Source: FACHB-T130 sp042747725 (GTDB lineage Bacteria; Cyanobacteriota; Cyanobacteriia; Cyanobacteriales; FACHB-T130). Taken from it: a stretch of DNA of 64,000 bases. The stretch lies in assembly GCF_042747725.1 (NCBI RefSeq), contig NZ_JBHZGO010000023.1, forward strand, positions 62,001-126,000. The letters run 5' to 3'. Shown here piece by piece: positions 16,195 to 24,665 of the stretch. Positions within the stretch are counted from its first letter, which is position 1. The number at the start of each line of letters is the position of its first letter. The notes under the pieces are model-generated. The model did not search any database. It was not told the origin of the DNA and was given only the letters and a program-made list of their open reading frames with translations. The position numbers and the translations under genes were made by a program.

Positions 16195-17565
16195 ATGAAT
16201 ACTCTAGCTTCAAACCCTTTATTTTTGCTAATAGCGGCTGCCAGCGCCATCATTTATGTTTTATTATTATTTAATTTTGCTGGTAGAAGTAAAGCCACTT
16301 CTAAAATTTTGGAAAAAGTTTTTATTGCTTTATTAATATTTGCGATCGCTGGAGTCACCCTAAGTGGTTTTGATAAAATCCATCCCAGAGCTTTATATTT
16401 ACAGGGAAAAAAACTTTATTCTACAATTTTGCAAATCGGCATTTATGCCACTTTTATGTTTATTATCTATTCGCGCCTCCTGCATAACCTTAAGGATTCA
16501 GTTTTTGTTGTTTCTAGGCTGTTAATTAATAATATTTATTTTTGCGGATTACTGTTCGTGTTAGTTCTATCTGCGGCTTGGTCAGAAACTCCAAGTTACA
16601 CACTCAAAGCTAGTATAGTTTTTTTGGGGACAACTGCTTTTTGTGTTTACGTTGGCAAGCAGTATAAGTGGAAAGAACTATTTGATTTATTGCTTACAAT
16701 TAACAAAGTTATACTTGTGCTGAGTATATTTTATGCTTTATTCAGACCGTCAATTGGAGTAACTACCAAAGGCTGGCAAGGAATTTTACCCCACGGAAAT
16801 GCCTTCGGCTTTTTGATGGGTCTAACGGCGGTCATGTGTTATATACAGTCAGTTCGCCAACCGAAAACTAAATGGCAATCTCTTGGTTTCGCTGCTTTAT
16901 CTATTTTTGCTCTACAACGCTCAAACAGCGGGATGGGAAAAGTTCTATTAGTTTTACTGATAAGCGTGTTAGTCGTTATCCGCTTTATCAAAAACTTGCC
17001 TCCCCGATTAGCTTTTGCTTGCATAATCTTTTTTATGGCTCTTGCGATGTGTTTGTGTATTGTAATTACCCAAAATGCCGAATTTATTATTGTAGATACC
17101 CTGAATAAAGATTTGACATTGACCGGACGCACAGACTTCTGGCCCTTGGTAATTAACCATATTAAACAACATCCACTACTGGGCTATGGATACCAAGGTT
17201 TTTGGCAGTCTTGGCGAGGAGCAGCCGATCCGGCGGCTGACATTATAGTGGTGAAAACCCAATTTAAGCCAGAGCATTCTCACAATGGTTTTTTAGATAT
17301 CACCGTAGATTTGGGATTGGTGGGATTAGGGTTCTTTTGTCTTTCTTTCTTAACCAATATTGCTTTGGCAGTCCAGTACATGAAGCGTACTCAAGAACCT
17401 GAATTAGTCATGCCCCTGCTACTGATTACCTGGGCAGTCATGACAAATATTACTGAAACTGGATTGATGTCAATTACCTCTGCTTGGCTGTTTTATGTTA
17501 TAGCAACAGTTCGATTGTGCCTGGACGCTACAGGAAAAAGTTCTCAAGAGAATTCCAGAGTTTAA
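16195..17565 (+). CDS. O-antigen polymerase/ligase family protein (Wzy-like)
   Basis: A 456-residue polytopic membrane protein with about ten hydrophobic segments. The family hallmark is the periplasmic loop GRTDFWPLVINHIKQHPLLG followed by GYGYQGFW, EHSHNGFLDITVDLGLVGLG (about residues 305-385) and the upstream LQRSNSGMGK. Wzy proteins polymerise lipid-linked repeat units in the periplasm; ligases of the same fold attach chains to a lipid, and sequence alone does not separate the two. Given Wza, Wzc and Wzx in the same locus, a polymerase role is most likely. It is the first gene of the plus-strand run and is divergent from the wza-like gene. Confidence 0.85.
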   Translation: MNTLASNPLFLLIAAASAIIYVLLLFNFAGRSKATSKILEKVFIALLIFAIAGVTLSGFDKIHPRALYLQGKKLYSTILQIGIYATFMFIIYSRLLHNLKDSVFVVSRLLINNIYFCGLLFVLVLSAAWSETPSYTLKASIVFLGTTAFCVYVGKQYKWKELFDLLLTINKVILVLSIFYALFRPSIGVTTKGWQGILPHGNAFGFLMGLTAVMCYIQSVRQPKTKWQSLGFAALSIFALQRSNSGMGKVLLVLLISVLVVIRFIKNLPPRLAFACIIFFMALAMCLCIVITQNAEFIIVDTLNKDLTLTGRTDFWPLVINHIKQHPLLGYGYQGFWQSWRGAADPAADIIVVKTQFKPEHSHNGFLDITVDLGLVGLGFFCLSFLTNIALAVQYMKRTQEPELVMPLLLITWAVMTNITETGLMSITSAWLFYVIATVRLCLDATGKSSQENSRV

Positions 17566-17704
17566 ACTGGTTCGCCGGTATTGAGGGGTGTCTGACCAAT
17601 CAGGCGATCGCTAGAAGGGGCAGAGGATCGGTAAGCGATCGCTCCAATAAGGATGAGTTTCGCAAAATATGTTAAGCCGTGTTGCCACAAAATTCAACGT
17701 TTTT

Positions 17705-17784
17705 TTCAGGATATTTACGTAGGAAATTTTTCTCAATATCTAATTTCAGGATATTTACGTAGGAAATTTTTCTCGATATCTAAT
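17705..17784 (+). repeat. 40-bp tandem direct duplication
   Basis: Two adjacent copies (17705-17744 and 17745-17784) begin TTCAGGATATTTACGTAGG and end ATATCTAAT, differing at a single base (TCTCA/TCTCG). The second copy ends 52 bases before the start of the dioxygenase gene. Position and size fit a duplicated promoter or operator. Confidence 0.9.
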
Positions 17785-17836
17785 AATATACGGTTAAAAG
17801 TGAACTAAAACAATCGGTTTATAAAGGATTGAGTTT

Positions 17837-18751
17837 ATGGACAGACCTAAAGATTATTACGAAACCAACGGATACTACGTATTTAGAAATCTCATTCCTG
17901 AAAATGTGATTGATAATATTTTAAAAGAGTATAACTCTAATATTCTTTCATCCAAATCTCCTTTCTTTAGGCAGTCAACTAATAAATGGGAAACCAATAG
18001 AATTACTCCCAACGGATACTCTGAAGAATCTTTCCGGGATGTTCACGATTACCCAGATTATCCAGCATTTACTGAGGCAGCCAAAGAAATTTTCTGTTTA
18101 CAGCAGGTTAGAGAAGCACTGACTGAACTGACGGGTAGTGAGGAGCATAACCTCATGCAAACGATGTTCTTTGATATGAACACGGCTACTCCAGCTCATC
18201 AGGATTGGTACTATTTAGATTCCATGCCTAATGGTCATTTGTTAGCTGGATGGTTTGCTCTGGAAGACATCCACGAAGAAGCTGGTCGATTCTATGTTTT
18301 ACCAACATCCCATCTCGTTGACTTTGAGTTAACGGATGATGAAAAACTATCTAATCGGTTTTACTTAGAAAAGTTGAAGGAGTATATCAACACTCACAAG
18401 AGTAATATTCAAGCTCCTGCCTTGAAAAAAGGGGATGTCCTGTTCTGGAACTCTAGAACTATTCACGGTTCCTTGGAAACACTCAATCCCCAATATTCTC
18501 GAAAATCTCTAACAGCTCATTATCTACCAGCGGTGTATGAATTCGGTAGCCGCAATGCAGAATCTCCGACTGCTGTAGATTATGCCACGTACAAAGGAAT
18601 GAAGTATCGCTTGATTCCTTCAATGTATAAAAATTATTCAGCGGCTGCAAAACTGAAAACCGATTTCTTGCAGTATTTGTGGGAGCAACCAAAGTTGATG
18701 CGAACCGCAAAATTTGTAAGAAAAGTTTTGCAAGGTGCTAAAGGTAAATAA
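17837..18751 (+). CDS. Phytanoyl-CoA dioxygenase family Fe(II)/2-oxoglutarate oxygenase
   Basis: A 304-residue soluble protein of the PhyH family, which hydroxylates or otherwise oxidises small molecules using iron and 2-oxoglutarate. The facial triad can be assigned: His121 and Asp123 in PAHQDWYYLD and His210 in RTIHGS. Arg222 in YSRKSLTAHY is placed to bind the 2-oxoglutarate carboxylate. The core AGWFALEDIHEEAGRFYVLP is typical. The substrate is not predictable. Its location between a Wzy-like polymerase and a Wzx flippase suggests modification of a sugar, lipid carrier or decorated glycan, which is inference. The gene is preceded by a 40-bp tandem repeat and followed by a weak hairpin, so it may be separately controlled. 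Confidence 0.88.
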   Translation: MDRPKDYYETNGYYVFRNLIPENVIDNILKEYNSNILSSKSPFFRQSTNKWETNRITPNGYSEESFRDVHDYPDYPAFTEAAKEIFCLQQVREALTELTGSEEHNLMQTMFFDMNTATPAHQDWYYLDSMPNGHLLAGWFALEDIHEEAGRFYVLPTSHLVDFELTDDEKLSNRFYLEKLKEYINTHKSNIQAPALKKGDVLFWNSRTIHGSLETLNPQYSRKSLTAHYLPAVYEFGSRNAESPTAVDYATYKGMKYRLIPSMYKNYSAAAKLKTDFLQYLWEQPKLMRTAKFVRKVLQGAKGK

Positions 18752-18781
18752 TCAATTCCATTCTGTTTACCGCAACAACAA

Positions 18782-18826
18782 ATAGGGTTCTGTAGCACGA
18801 CCCAGTTCTCAAACCCTATCTTTATT
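18782..18826 (+). terminator. Possible terminator after the dioxygenase gene
   Basis: ATAGGGTT (18782-18789) and AACCCTAT (18812-18819) are exact complements separated by 22 bases, followed by CTTTATT. The loop is long and the T-run weak, so partial read-through into the flippase gene is likely. Confidence 0.35.
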
Positions 18827-18849
18827 CCTTCATAAATTGCCCAATTCTG

Positions 18850-20208
18850 ATGTTAGACAAGCTGAGTCTGATAAATCAAAAGCTTAGCCCTGGTCTACGC
18901 AAGGTGTTCAGCAACATCGCGTGGCTGTTCGCTGACAAAATCCTCCAAATGGGCTTGAGCCTAATTGTAGGAATATGGGTGGCTCGCTATCTAGGGCCGG
19001 AACAGTTTGGCTTATTTAATTATGCGATCGCATTTGTAGCGTTGTTAGGGCCGATTGCCAATCTTGGGCTTGATAGCATCGTAGTGCGCGACATTGTGCG
19101 CGATCCATTTACCAAGAATGAAACGCTTGGGACTTCCCTAGCACTAAAACTTATTGGCGGTGCTGTAACAACTTTGTTAGCGGTTGGCGCAATTTCCTTA
19201 CTACAGCCCCAGGACACTTTAACTCATTGGTTGGTAGGAATTATCGCTGCCGGAACCATTTTTCAAGCTTTCGAGACGATCGATCTTTGGTTCCGATCGC
19301 AAGTTCAATCCAAATATACAGTTGTTGTTAAAAATAGCGCCTATTTACTTGTCTGCGCTGTCAGAATTGTCTTAATTCAAATTAAAGCTCCTCTCATTGC
19401 ATTTGCCTGGGCAAGATGTGGAGAACTTGCCTTAGCTGCTGTGGGATTGGTAATAATTTATCAGACAAGCGGACAGGATATAAAAGCATGGCGCAGCAGT
19501 CTTCCTCAGGCGAAGGACTTAATCAAAGAAAGTTGGCCCCTGATTGTATCGGGAATCGCAATTTATGTCTATTCCACCATCGATCAGGTCATGCTAGGTT
19601 CCTTCTCTGCCCAAGAACTGAAGTTCGATCCTAAATATGAATTAGGCATTTATGCAGCTGCTGTGAAGATATCGCAGATATTTGATTTCATCCCCTCTAT
19701 CATGCAGATATCTTTTTTTTCCAAACTCACCGAAGCTAAGGCTCAAGGGGAGATTGAATATCTCAAAAAATTTCAGGCTTACTTTGATTTAACCTTAATT
19801 TTATGGCTGATAATAGCAATTCCAGTTTCACTGCTTTCCACTTACATCGTTCATTTCTTGTACGGAGATAAGTATGCAGCTTCAGCTACAATACTATCAA
19901 TCTATGTTTGGTCACAGTTTGGTAGTGGTTTTGGTCTGGCCAGAAATGCGTTTATTATGATTGAAGGTAAAGCAAAAAATGAATTAGTTTTAACATTTAC
20001 AGGAGCAGTAGTAAATATAATTTTAAATTTATATTTAATTCCCAAGTATGGGGCTGTTGGAGCCACTATAGCGACTTTGATTACTTATTTCATTGTGACT
20101 ATACTTCTCAATTTTATAATTCCTGATTTAAAGCCTATCGGTAAGTTTATTTTACGTTCTTGTAATTTATATAAGGCTGCTACAAGAATTAAAGGAATAG
20201 TGCGATGA
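18850..20208 (+). CDS. Wzx-like polysaccharide flippase (MOP superfamily)
   Basis: A 452-residue integral membrane protein with about 12 hydrophobic segments. It opens with NIAWLFADKILQMGLSLIVG and WVARYLGPEQFGLFNYAIAF (about 20-62), the signature of polysaccharide_synt/RfbX flippases. Later LIVSGIAIYVYSTIDQVMLG marks the second half of the internal repeat, and YLIPKYGAVGATIATLIT is near the C-terminus. Wzx moves undecaprenyl-linked repeat units across the inner membrane before Wzy polymerisation. Its TGA overlaps the next ATG (ATGA at 20205-20208), so the two are translationally coupled. Confidence 0.92.
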   Translation: MLDKLSLINQKLSPGLRKVFSNIAWLFADKILQMGLSLIVGIWVARYLGPEQFGLFNYAIAFVALLGPIANLGLDSIVVRDIVRDPFTKNETLGTSLALKLIGGAVTTLLAVGAISLLQPQDTLTHWLVGIIAAGTIFQAFETIDLWFRSQVQSKYTVVVKNSAYLLVCAVRIVLIQIKAPLIAFAWARCGELALAAVGLVIIYQTSGQDIKAWRSSLPQAKDLIKESWPLIVSGIAIYVYSTIDQVMLGSFSAQELKFDPKYELGIYAAAVKISQIFDFIPSIMQISFFSKLTEAKAQGEIEYLKKFQAYFDLTLILWLIIAIPVSLLSTYIVHFLYGDKYAASATILSIYVWSQFGSGFGLARNAFIMIEGKAKNELVLTFTGAVVNIILNLYLIPKYGAVGATIATLITYFIVTILLNFIIPDLKPIGKFILRSCNLYKAATRIKGIVR

Positions 20209-21398
20209 TTGAAATAAAGCCAAATATTCAGCACCAATCTACCTGTCCCCACAGCGGTACAGCTCTTAAGCCTCAAGGTATTCTTTGGCAAGGAATGCAT
20301 ATTTGCGTAAAATCTAAATGCGACTCTTGCAATACAGAAATTATTGAGGATTTAGAAGTTGGTCATGCTGTCACCTTTCCTTATCAAGTTGATTTAGCAA
20401 AAGGCGACGTTTTTGGAAATGAATCTTGTAAATATTGGTTAGGCGAAAAGCTTCTTTCCTCTCTGCAAAATCCACAATCTGAAGAGATTGAGGTATCTAA
20501 AGAAGTTTTTAAGCAGCATCAACGTGTCATCATCTTAAACTGTATCGATTATCTTTATGGGCATAGCTTATTAAAGCTGCTAAATGTCCAAAGACATCTG
20601 GATAATTATCCGGATTGGGGCTTAATTGTCATCGTACCAAAGTTCTTGAGATGGATGGTTCCAGAGGACGTTACAGAAATTTGGACGGTGAATATCCCTT
20701 TACGACGGGGGCAATGCTACTATCCGAAATTTGAGCAATTTATCTCTGAGGAATCTAAGCGTTTTGATGAAATTTGCGTAAGCAAAGCATATTCTCATCC
20801 GAGGCATTTTGACATTAGTAAATTTACGCGGGTTCCCAGCCATAACTTTGATAAAGATCCAAACCAAATAACCTTTATTTGGCGCGACGATCGGATCTGG
20901 TGTAATCCGCTTCTCTTCAAAACCTTGAGAAAATTAAAAATGCTTGATATTGCCCTCAAGCTTCAGAATGAACGGGTGCAAAAACTATTTTTAAAGATTC
21001 GAGCTAGAGTTCCTTTAGCAAAGTTTGCGATCGCTGGTTTGGGAAGGAAAACTCAGTTTCCCGACTGGATTGAAGATTTGCGGGTAAACAAGTTTGATTC
21101 AGACACTGAGAGGCAGATGTGTCAAGTTTATTCCCAAAGCCGCTTGGTGATTGGTGTACATGGCTCTAATATGCTGCTACCTTCTGGTCATGCTGGCATG
21201 ACTCTCGATCTGATGCCAGAAGAGCGCTGGGGAAACCTGGCGCAAGATATCCTCTATCAAGAGACAGATCCTAGATTGGCTGCTTTTCGATATCGCTATG
21301 TTTCGCTTCAAACTCCTCTGGATGAAATAGGAGCGATCGCTTCCAGTATGCTCCTACATTACTCCGAATTTAAGCAGAATATGACTGCTGACAAGTGA
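20205..21398 (+). CDS. Putative GT61-like (DUF563) glycosyltransferase with N-terminal Cys/His motif
   Basis: A 397-residue protein I cannot assign firmly. The N-terminus has Cys14, His16, Cys34, Cys39 and Cys42 (CPH...CVKSKCDSC), which resembles a small zinc-binding site. The C-terminal segment SRLVIGVHGSNMLLPSGHAG (about 311-330), then MTLDLMPEERWG, resembles the G-x-HG-x-x donor-site motif of GT61/DUF563 transferases. The middle contains NCIDYLYGHSLLKLLNVQRH and IVIVPKFLRWM, compatible with a GT-B Rossmann-like fold. It is translationally coupled to wzx and followed by another transferase gene, so a role in building the polysaccharide repeat unit is likely. It could instead be a novel accessory protein. 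Confidence 0.6.
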   Translation: MIEIKPNIQHQSTCPHSGTALKPQGILWQGMHICVKSKCDSCNTEIIEDLEVGHAVTFPYQVDLAKGDVFGNESCKYWLGEKLLSSLQNPQSEEIEVSKEVFKQHQRVIILNCIDYLYGHSLLKLLNVQRHLDNYPDWGLIVIVPKFLRWMVPEDVTEIWTVNIPLRRGQCYYPKFEQFISEESKRFDEICVSKAYSHPRHFDISKFTRVPSHNFDKDPNQITFIWRDDRIWCNPLLFKTLRKLKMLDIALKLQNERVQKLFLKIRARVPLAKFAIAGLGRKTQFPDWIEDLRVNKFDSDTERQMCQVYSQSRLVIGVHGSNMLLPSGHAGMTLDLMPEERWGNLAQDILYQETDPRLAAFRYRYVSLQTPLDEIGAIASSMLLHYSEFKQNMTADK

Positions 21399-21400
21399 CC

Positions 21401-22315
21401 ATGAAAACTCCCGTTGCTCTGTTAATCTTTAAGCGACCTGAGACTACAGCCAAGGTTTTTGAGGCAATTCGTCAGGCAAAACCGCCTAAGCTTTTAGTAG
21501 TCGCTGATGGCCCTCGTGCCGATCGGCCAGGTGAAGCGGAAAAGTGCGCTGCTGCTCGTGCAATTATTGACACTGTAGATTGGGACTGCGAAGTTCTAAA
21601 AAATTATTCGGATGTCAACTTAGGCTGCGGGTTACGTCCAGCTACGGGTATTAATTGGGTATTTGAACAAGTAGAAGAAGCCATCCTTTTCGAGGATGAT
21701 TGTTTACCTCATCCGACTTTCTTCCAGTTTTGCGAAGAGTTATTAGAAAAGTATCGTGATGATGAAAGGGTAATGAGTATCGCGGGAACCAATCTTTTAG
21801 GCGAACGGAAATTACCTAGACAAAGTTATTACTTTTCTTACTTTGGTGGAAATTGGGGTTGGGCATCCTGGCGCAGAGCCTGGAAATATTTTGATTATGA
21901 CATTAAGCAATGGCCTGAAATTTTAGAGAGTCGGTTTCTAGAAAATTACTTAATGGTACCGAAATATTATTTATTTTGGCAAAAAATATTTCAAAATGCC
22001 TACCAAAATCAAAATAGATCCTGTTGGGATTATCAATGGCTGCTAGCTTGTTGGCTTCAACATGGATTAAAAATAGTGCCCGAAGTTAATTTAATTACGA
22101 ATATTGGTTTTGGAGCTAATGCAACTCACACTTTTTCCACTGAAAATCCACTAGGTAAAATGGAGACGCAAGAAATTATATTTCCTTTAAAGCATCCTCC
22201 CTTTATGATTCGAGATGTGGAGGCAGACACCTTGTTTCAAGAAAATTTTTTTGACAATAGAAGCCTTTTTACTAAAGTCAAAAATAAATTTCAAAAAAGT
22301 TTGCTTAAGGAGTAA
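21401..22315 (+). CDS. GT2/HlpA-like glycosyltransferase
   Basis: A 304-residue GT-A fold protein. It starts MKTPVALLIFKRPETTAKVF, with LLVVADGPRAD as the donor-site strand, the metal-binding acidic motif EEAILFEDDCLPHPTF (about 94-108) and a basic C-terminus. Proteins of this type are often annotated 'hemolytic protein HlpA-like' but are glycosyltransferases by fold. The ATG at 21401 is preferred; a GTG at 21395 overlapping the preceding stop would add two residues. The donor and acceptor are unknown. It sits in the repeat-unit assembly run, 7 bases before the first acyltransferase gene. Confidence 0.75.
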   Translation: MKTPVALLIFKRPETTAKVFEAIRQAKPPKLLVVADGPRADRPGEAEKCAAARAIIDTVDWDCEVLKNYSDVNLGCGLRPATGINWVFEQVEEAILFEDDCLPHPTFFQFCEELLEKYRDDERVMSIAGTNLLGERKLPRQSYYFSYFGGNWGWASWRRAWKYFDYDIKQWPEILESRFLENYLMVPKYYLFWQKIFQNAYQNQNRSCWDYQWLLACWLQHGLKIVPEVNLITNIGFGANATHTFSTENPLGKMETQEIIFPLKHPPFMIRDVEADTLFQENFFDNRSLFTKVKNKFQKSLLKE

Positions 22316-22322
22316 TTGTCAG

Positions 22323-22940
22323 ATGAACCCCTTCTTCAAAATTAAATCTAAGATTAATGCTGCTTTAGTCAATAAAAAATGTGTAATTGGCAATAATTCA
22401 AGTGTTTTAGACCATAATTTACTGGTGAGCCACGATCGTGATAAAAATAGTATTATTCTGGGCGACAACACTCACATTGAAGGCCAGTTAATGACTTTCC
22501 CCGGAGGAAAAATAAAAGTAGGAAATTTCTGTTATTTAGCCCAAGGCTCTAGAATTTGGTCAGACACTTTAATTGAAATAAAAGATAGAGCAATTATTGC
22601 TCATAATGTCAATATATTCGACAATCAAACTCATCCGCTCGATCCGGTAGCACGTCATCAGCAATTTGTTCACATTATCCAAAAAGGTTTTCCTAAAGAT
22701 TTAAACCTAAATGGAAAATCCGTCATTATTGAAGAGGATGTTTGGATTGCTTGTAACTCAATTATTTTGAGAGGGGTGACGATTGGAAAATGCTCGATTA
22801 TCGGTGCTGGGTCAGTCGTTACTAAAGATGTTCCTGCTTGGACGATTGTCGCGGGGAATCCAGCCCGGATTATTGGCAAGGTTCCTGAAGGTGAACAGAA
22901 GATTTTAAATGGCAAAGAAGTAGTGAGCGATCGCGGGTAA
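22323..22940 (+). CDS. Left-handed beta-helix acyltransferase (WbbJ/LbH family)
   Basis: A 205-residue trimeric hexapeptide-repeat enzyme of the type that O-acetylates polysaccharide sugars. Imperfect hexapeptide repeats run through residues about 45-190. The catalytic-type loop NIFDNQTHPLDP has the conserved His, and the end is VWIACNSIILRGVTIGKCSI, IGAGSVVTKDVPAWTIVAGNPARIIG. The start is set at the ATG at 22323, preceded by AAGGAG; an upstream in-frame ATG at 22215 lies within the preceding gene. The acyl donor is probably acetyl-CoA. It is followed six bases later by a second enzyme of the same fold, so the glycan may carry two different acyl groups. Confidence 0.88.
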   Translation: MNPFFKIKSKINAALVNKKCVIGNNSSVLDHNLLVSHDRDKNSIILGDNTHIEGQLMTFPGGKIKVGNFCYLAQGSRIWSDTLIEIKDRAIIAHNVNIFDNQTHPLDPVARHQQFVHIIQKGFPKDLNLNGKSVIIEEDVWIACNSIILRGVTIGKCSIIGAGSVVTKDVPAWTIVAGNPARIIGKVPEGEQKILNGKEVVSDRG

Positions 22941-22946
22941 AAATTA

Positions 22947-23678
22947 ATGAAGCGCTTTATAGTATCTAAACTAACAGACGCTCAAATAGACAGAATTAAA
23001 TGGTTAGGAGGTAACTTAAAAGCCTATTTTACTAAAAGGCAGAATGTAGGTAAAAACTCTTATATTGATCCATCTGTTCATGTACTGGGGTGGGGTAATG
23101 TAAAAGTTGGTCAAAATTCAGTCATCGGTGAAGAAACAGTAATTGTAATTAATAAACGGGAAAAAGACAAAATCTCTGTCATTATTGGTGATAACTGTTT
23201 TGTAGGTCGCAGAAACTTTTATAGTGCTGGAGCTTTGATAAAAGTCGGCGACTATAGTTTAATTGGCAATGACTGTAAACTGTTAGGAAGTGGGCACGAT
23301 TACATTTCTCCCTTTATTCCTTATCACACTGCTTCAACAACTACTGATGGAGTAATAGATATCGGCACAAATTGCTGGCTGGGTGTAGACGTGACTATTT
23401 TGAAAGGGGTCAAAGTAGGATACGGCTCAATCATTGGAGCTTGCACCGTAGTAAATTGTGATATTCCCCCATTCAGTGTGGTAGTAGGAAATCCATGTCG
23501 AATCGTTAAAAGATTTGATATGCGATCGCAAGAGTGGGTAAGGACTAAAGATTATTCTGAAGATGGCGATCAATATCTTCCTGGTGAAGATGAATATTTA
23601 GCAATATTAAAGAAAAATTTTCCCGCTACTAGAATGCCAACAATCGCTGTTAGCAAATTGTTCGGAGATTTAGAGTGA
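22947..23678 (+). CDS. Second left-handed beta-helix acyltransferase
   Basis: A 243-residue hexapeptide-repeat protein. After about 40 N-terminal residues the repeats run from YIDPSVHVLGWGNVKVGQNS to VTILKGVKVGYGSIIGACTV and VVGNPCRIVKRF. The likely catalytic His lies in KLLGSGHDYISPF (about 115). The C-terminal 35 residues extend beyond the helix. It differs enough from the preceding acyltransferase to suggest a different acceptor rather than a recent duplication. Acetyl- or other acyl-CoA-dependent O-acylation of a sugar is inferred from the family. The gene is separated by 63 bases from the epimerase gene. Confidence 0.83.
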   Translation: MKRFIVSKLTDAQIDRIKWLGGNLKAYFTKRQNVGKNSYIDPSVHVLGWGNVKVGQNSVIGEETVIVINKREKDKISVIIGDNCFVGRRNFYSAGALIKVGDYSLIGNDCKLLGSGHDYISPFIPYHTASTTTDGVIDIGTNCWLGVDVTILKGVKVGYGSIIGACTVVNCDIPPFSVVVGNPCRIVKRFDMRSQEWVRTKDYSEDGDQYLPGEDEYLAILKKNFPATRMPTIAVSKLFGDLE

Positions 23679-23741
23679 CAAACTACAGAAGCCAAGAAGA
23701 GAGATAGCTGATTTTATGAACAAATTAAAATTTTTATTTTT

Positions 23742-24665
23742 ATGAAAACCGTGCTAATTACAGGTGTGACAGGGTTTATCGGGCGATATGTTGCTCGTCA
23801 GTTTACAGAAACTGGATGGAGTGTTGTAGGGTTGGGAAATCGTCCTCCAGAGAATGCACCTAGACAAGATTTGTTTCGCTATCAACAATTAAATTTGCCT
23901 TCTGCCGAGCTAGCAAAAATTGTTCAAGAGTTGCAACCGGAAGTTTGTATTCACTGCGCTGGAAGAGCATCAGTGGAGCTTTCAATTAGCGATCCATCAG
24001 CAGATTTCAGCAACAGTGTCGCCGTCACTTTCAACCTTTTAAATACATTACGTCTTTATGTTCCAAAATGTCGTTTAATCTATCTTTCTAGTGCTGCTGT
24101 CTATGGAAATCCAGAAACATTACCCATTCGGGAAAACCAAAGCTTGAAGCCAATTTCCCCGTATGGCTTTCATAAGCTAATGTCCGAGCAACTTTGCGCT
24201 GAGTTTTTCCAAGTTTATAACTTACCCACTGCTATAGTACGCATTTTTTCTGGTTATGGACCAGGACTGAGGCGGCAAGTTCTTTGGGATATGTGTCAAA
24301 AAGCTTTGACAAACTCCGCACTAAAGTTACGAGGAACTGGCAACGAAAGCCGCGACTTTATTCATGGTAGAGATGTAGCAAGGGCACTTCATATTCTTTC
24401 TGAAAAAGCTAATTTTGAAGCCGAGGTTTATAACCTAGCGAATGGCGTCGAAACAACAATCAAAGAATTAGCAACATTAGTGTTAGCCAAACTGGGGGAA
24501 GATATTCCAGTTGGATTTGATAATAATACTCCTGTAGGAACTCCGATAAACTGGCAAGCCGATATGAGCAAACTTGCCAAAATTGGATTTACCCCTGAAG
24601 TAACGATAGAAAGGGGTGTAAACGTCTACGTTCAATGGTGTCGAGCTGAGATTTTAGGATGGTGA
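23742..24665 (+). CDS. NAD-dependent epimerase/dehydratase (extended SDR)
   Basis: A 307-residue nucleotide-sugar-modifying enzyme. The NAD site is TGVTGFIGRYVARQF (G-x-x-G-x-x-G, about 8-14), the catalytic pair is Tyr141 and Lys145 in SPYGFHKLMSEQ, and the upstream serine is in YLSSAAVYG. The substrate region includes GNESRDFIHGRDVARAL, as in UDP-glucose 4-epimerases and GDP/dTDP-sugar dehydratases. The specific sugar cannot be read. It provides an activated sugar for the transferases in the locus. Its last codons overlap the start of the next gene (ATG at 24659), indicating coupling. Confidence 0.88.
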   Translation: MKTVLITGVTGFIGRYVARQFTETGWSVVGLGNRPPENAPRQDLFRYQQLNLPSAELAKIVQELQPEVCIHCAGRASVELSISDPSADFSNSVAVTFNLLNTLRLYVPKCRLIYLSSAAVYGNPETLPIRENQSLKPISPYGFHKLMSEQLCAEFFQVYNLPTAIVRIFSGYGPGLRRQVLWDMCQKALTNSALKLRGTGNESRDFIHGRDVARALHILSEKANFEAEVYNLANGVETTIKELATLVLAKLGEDIPVGFDNNTPVGTPINWQADMSKLAKIGFTPEVTIERGVNVYVQWCRAEILGW

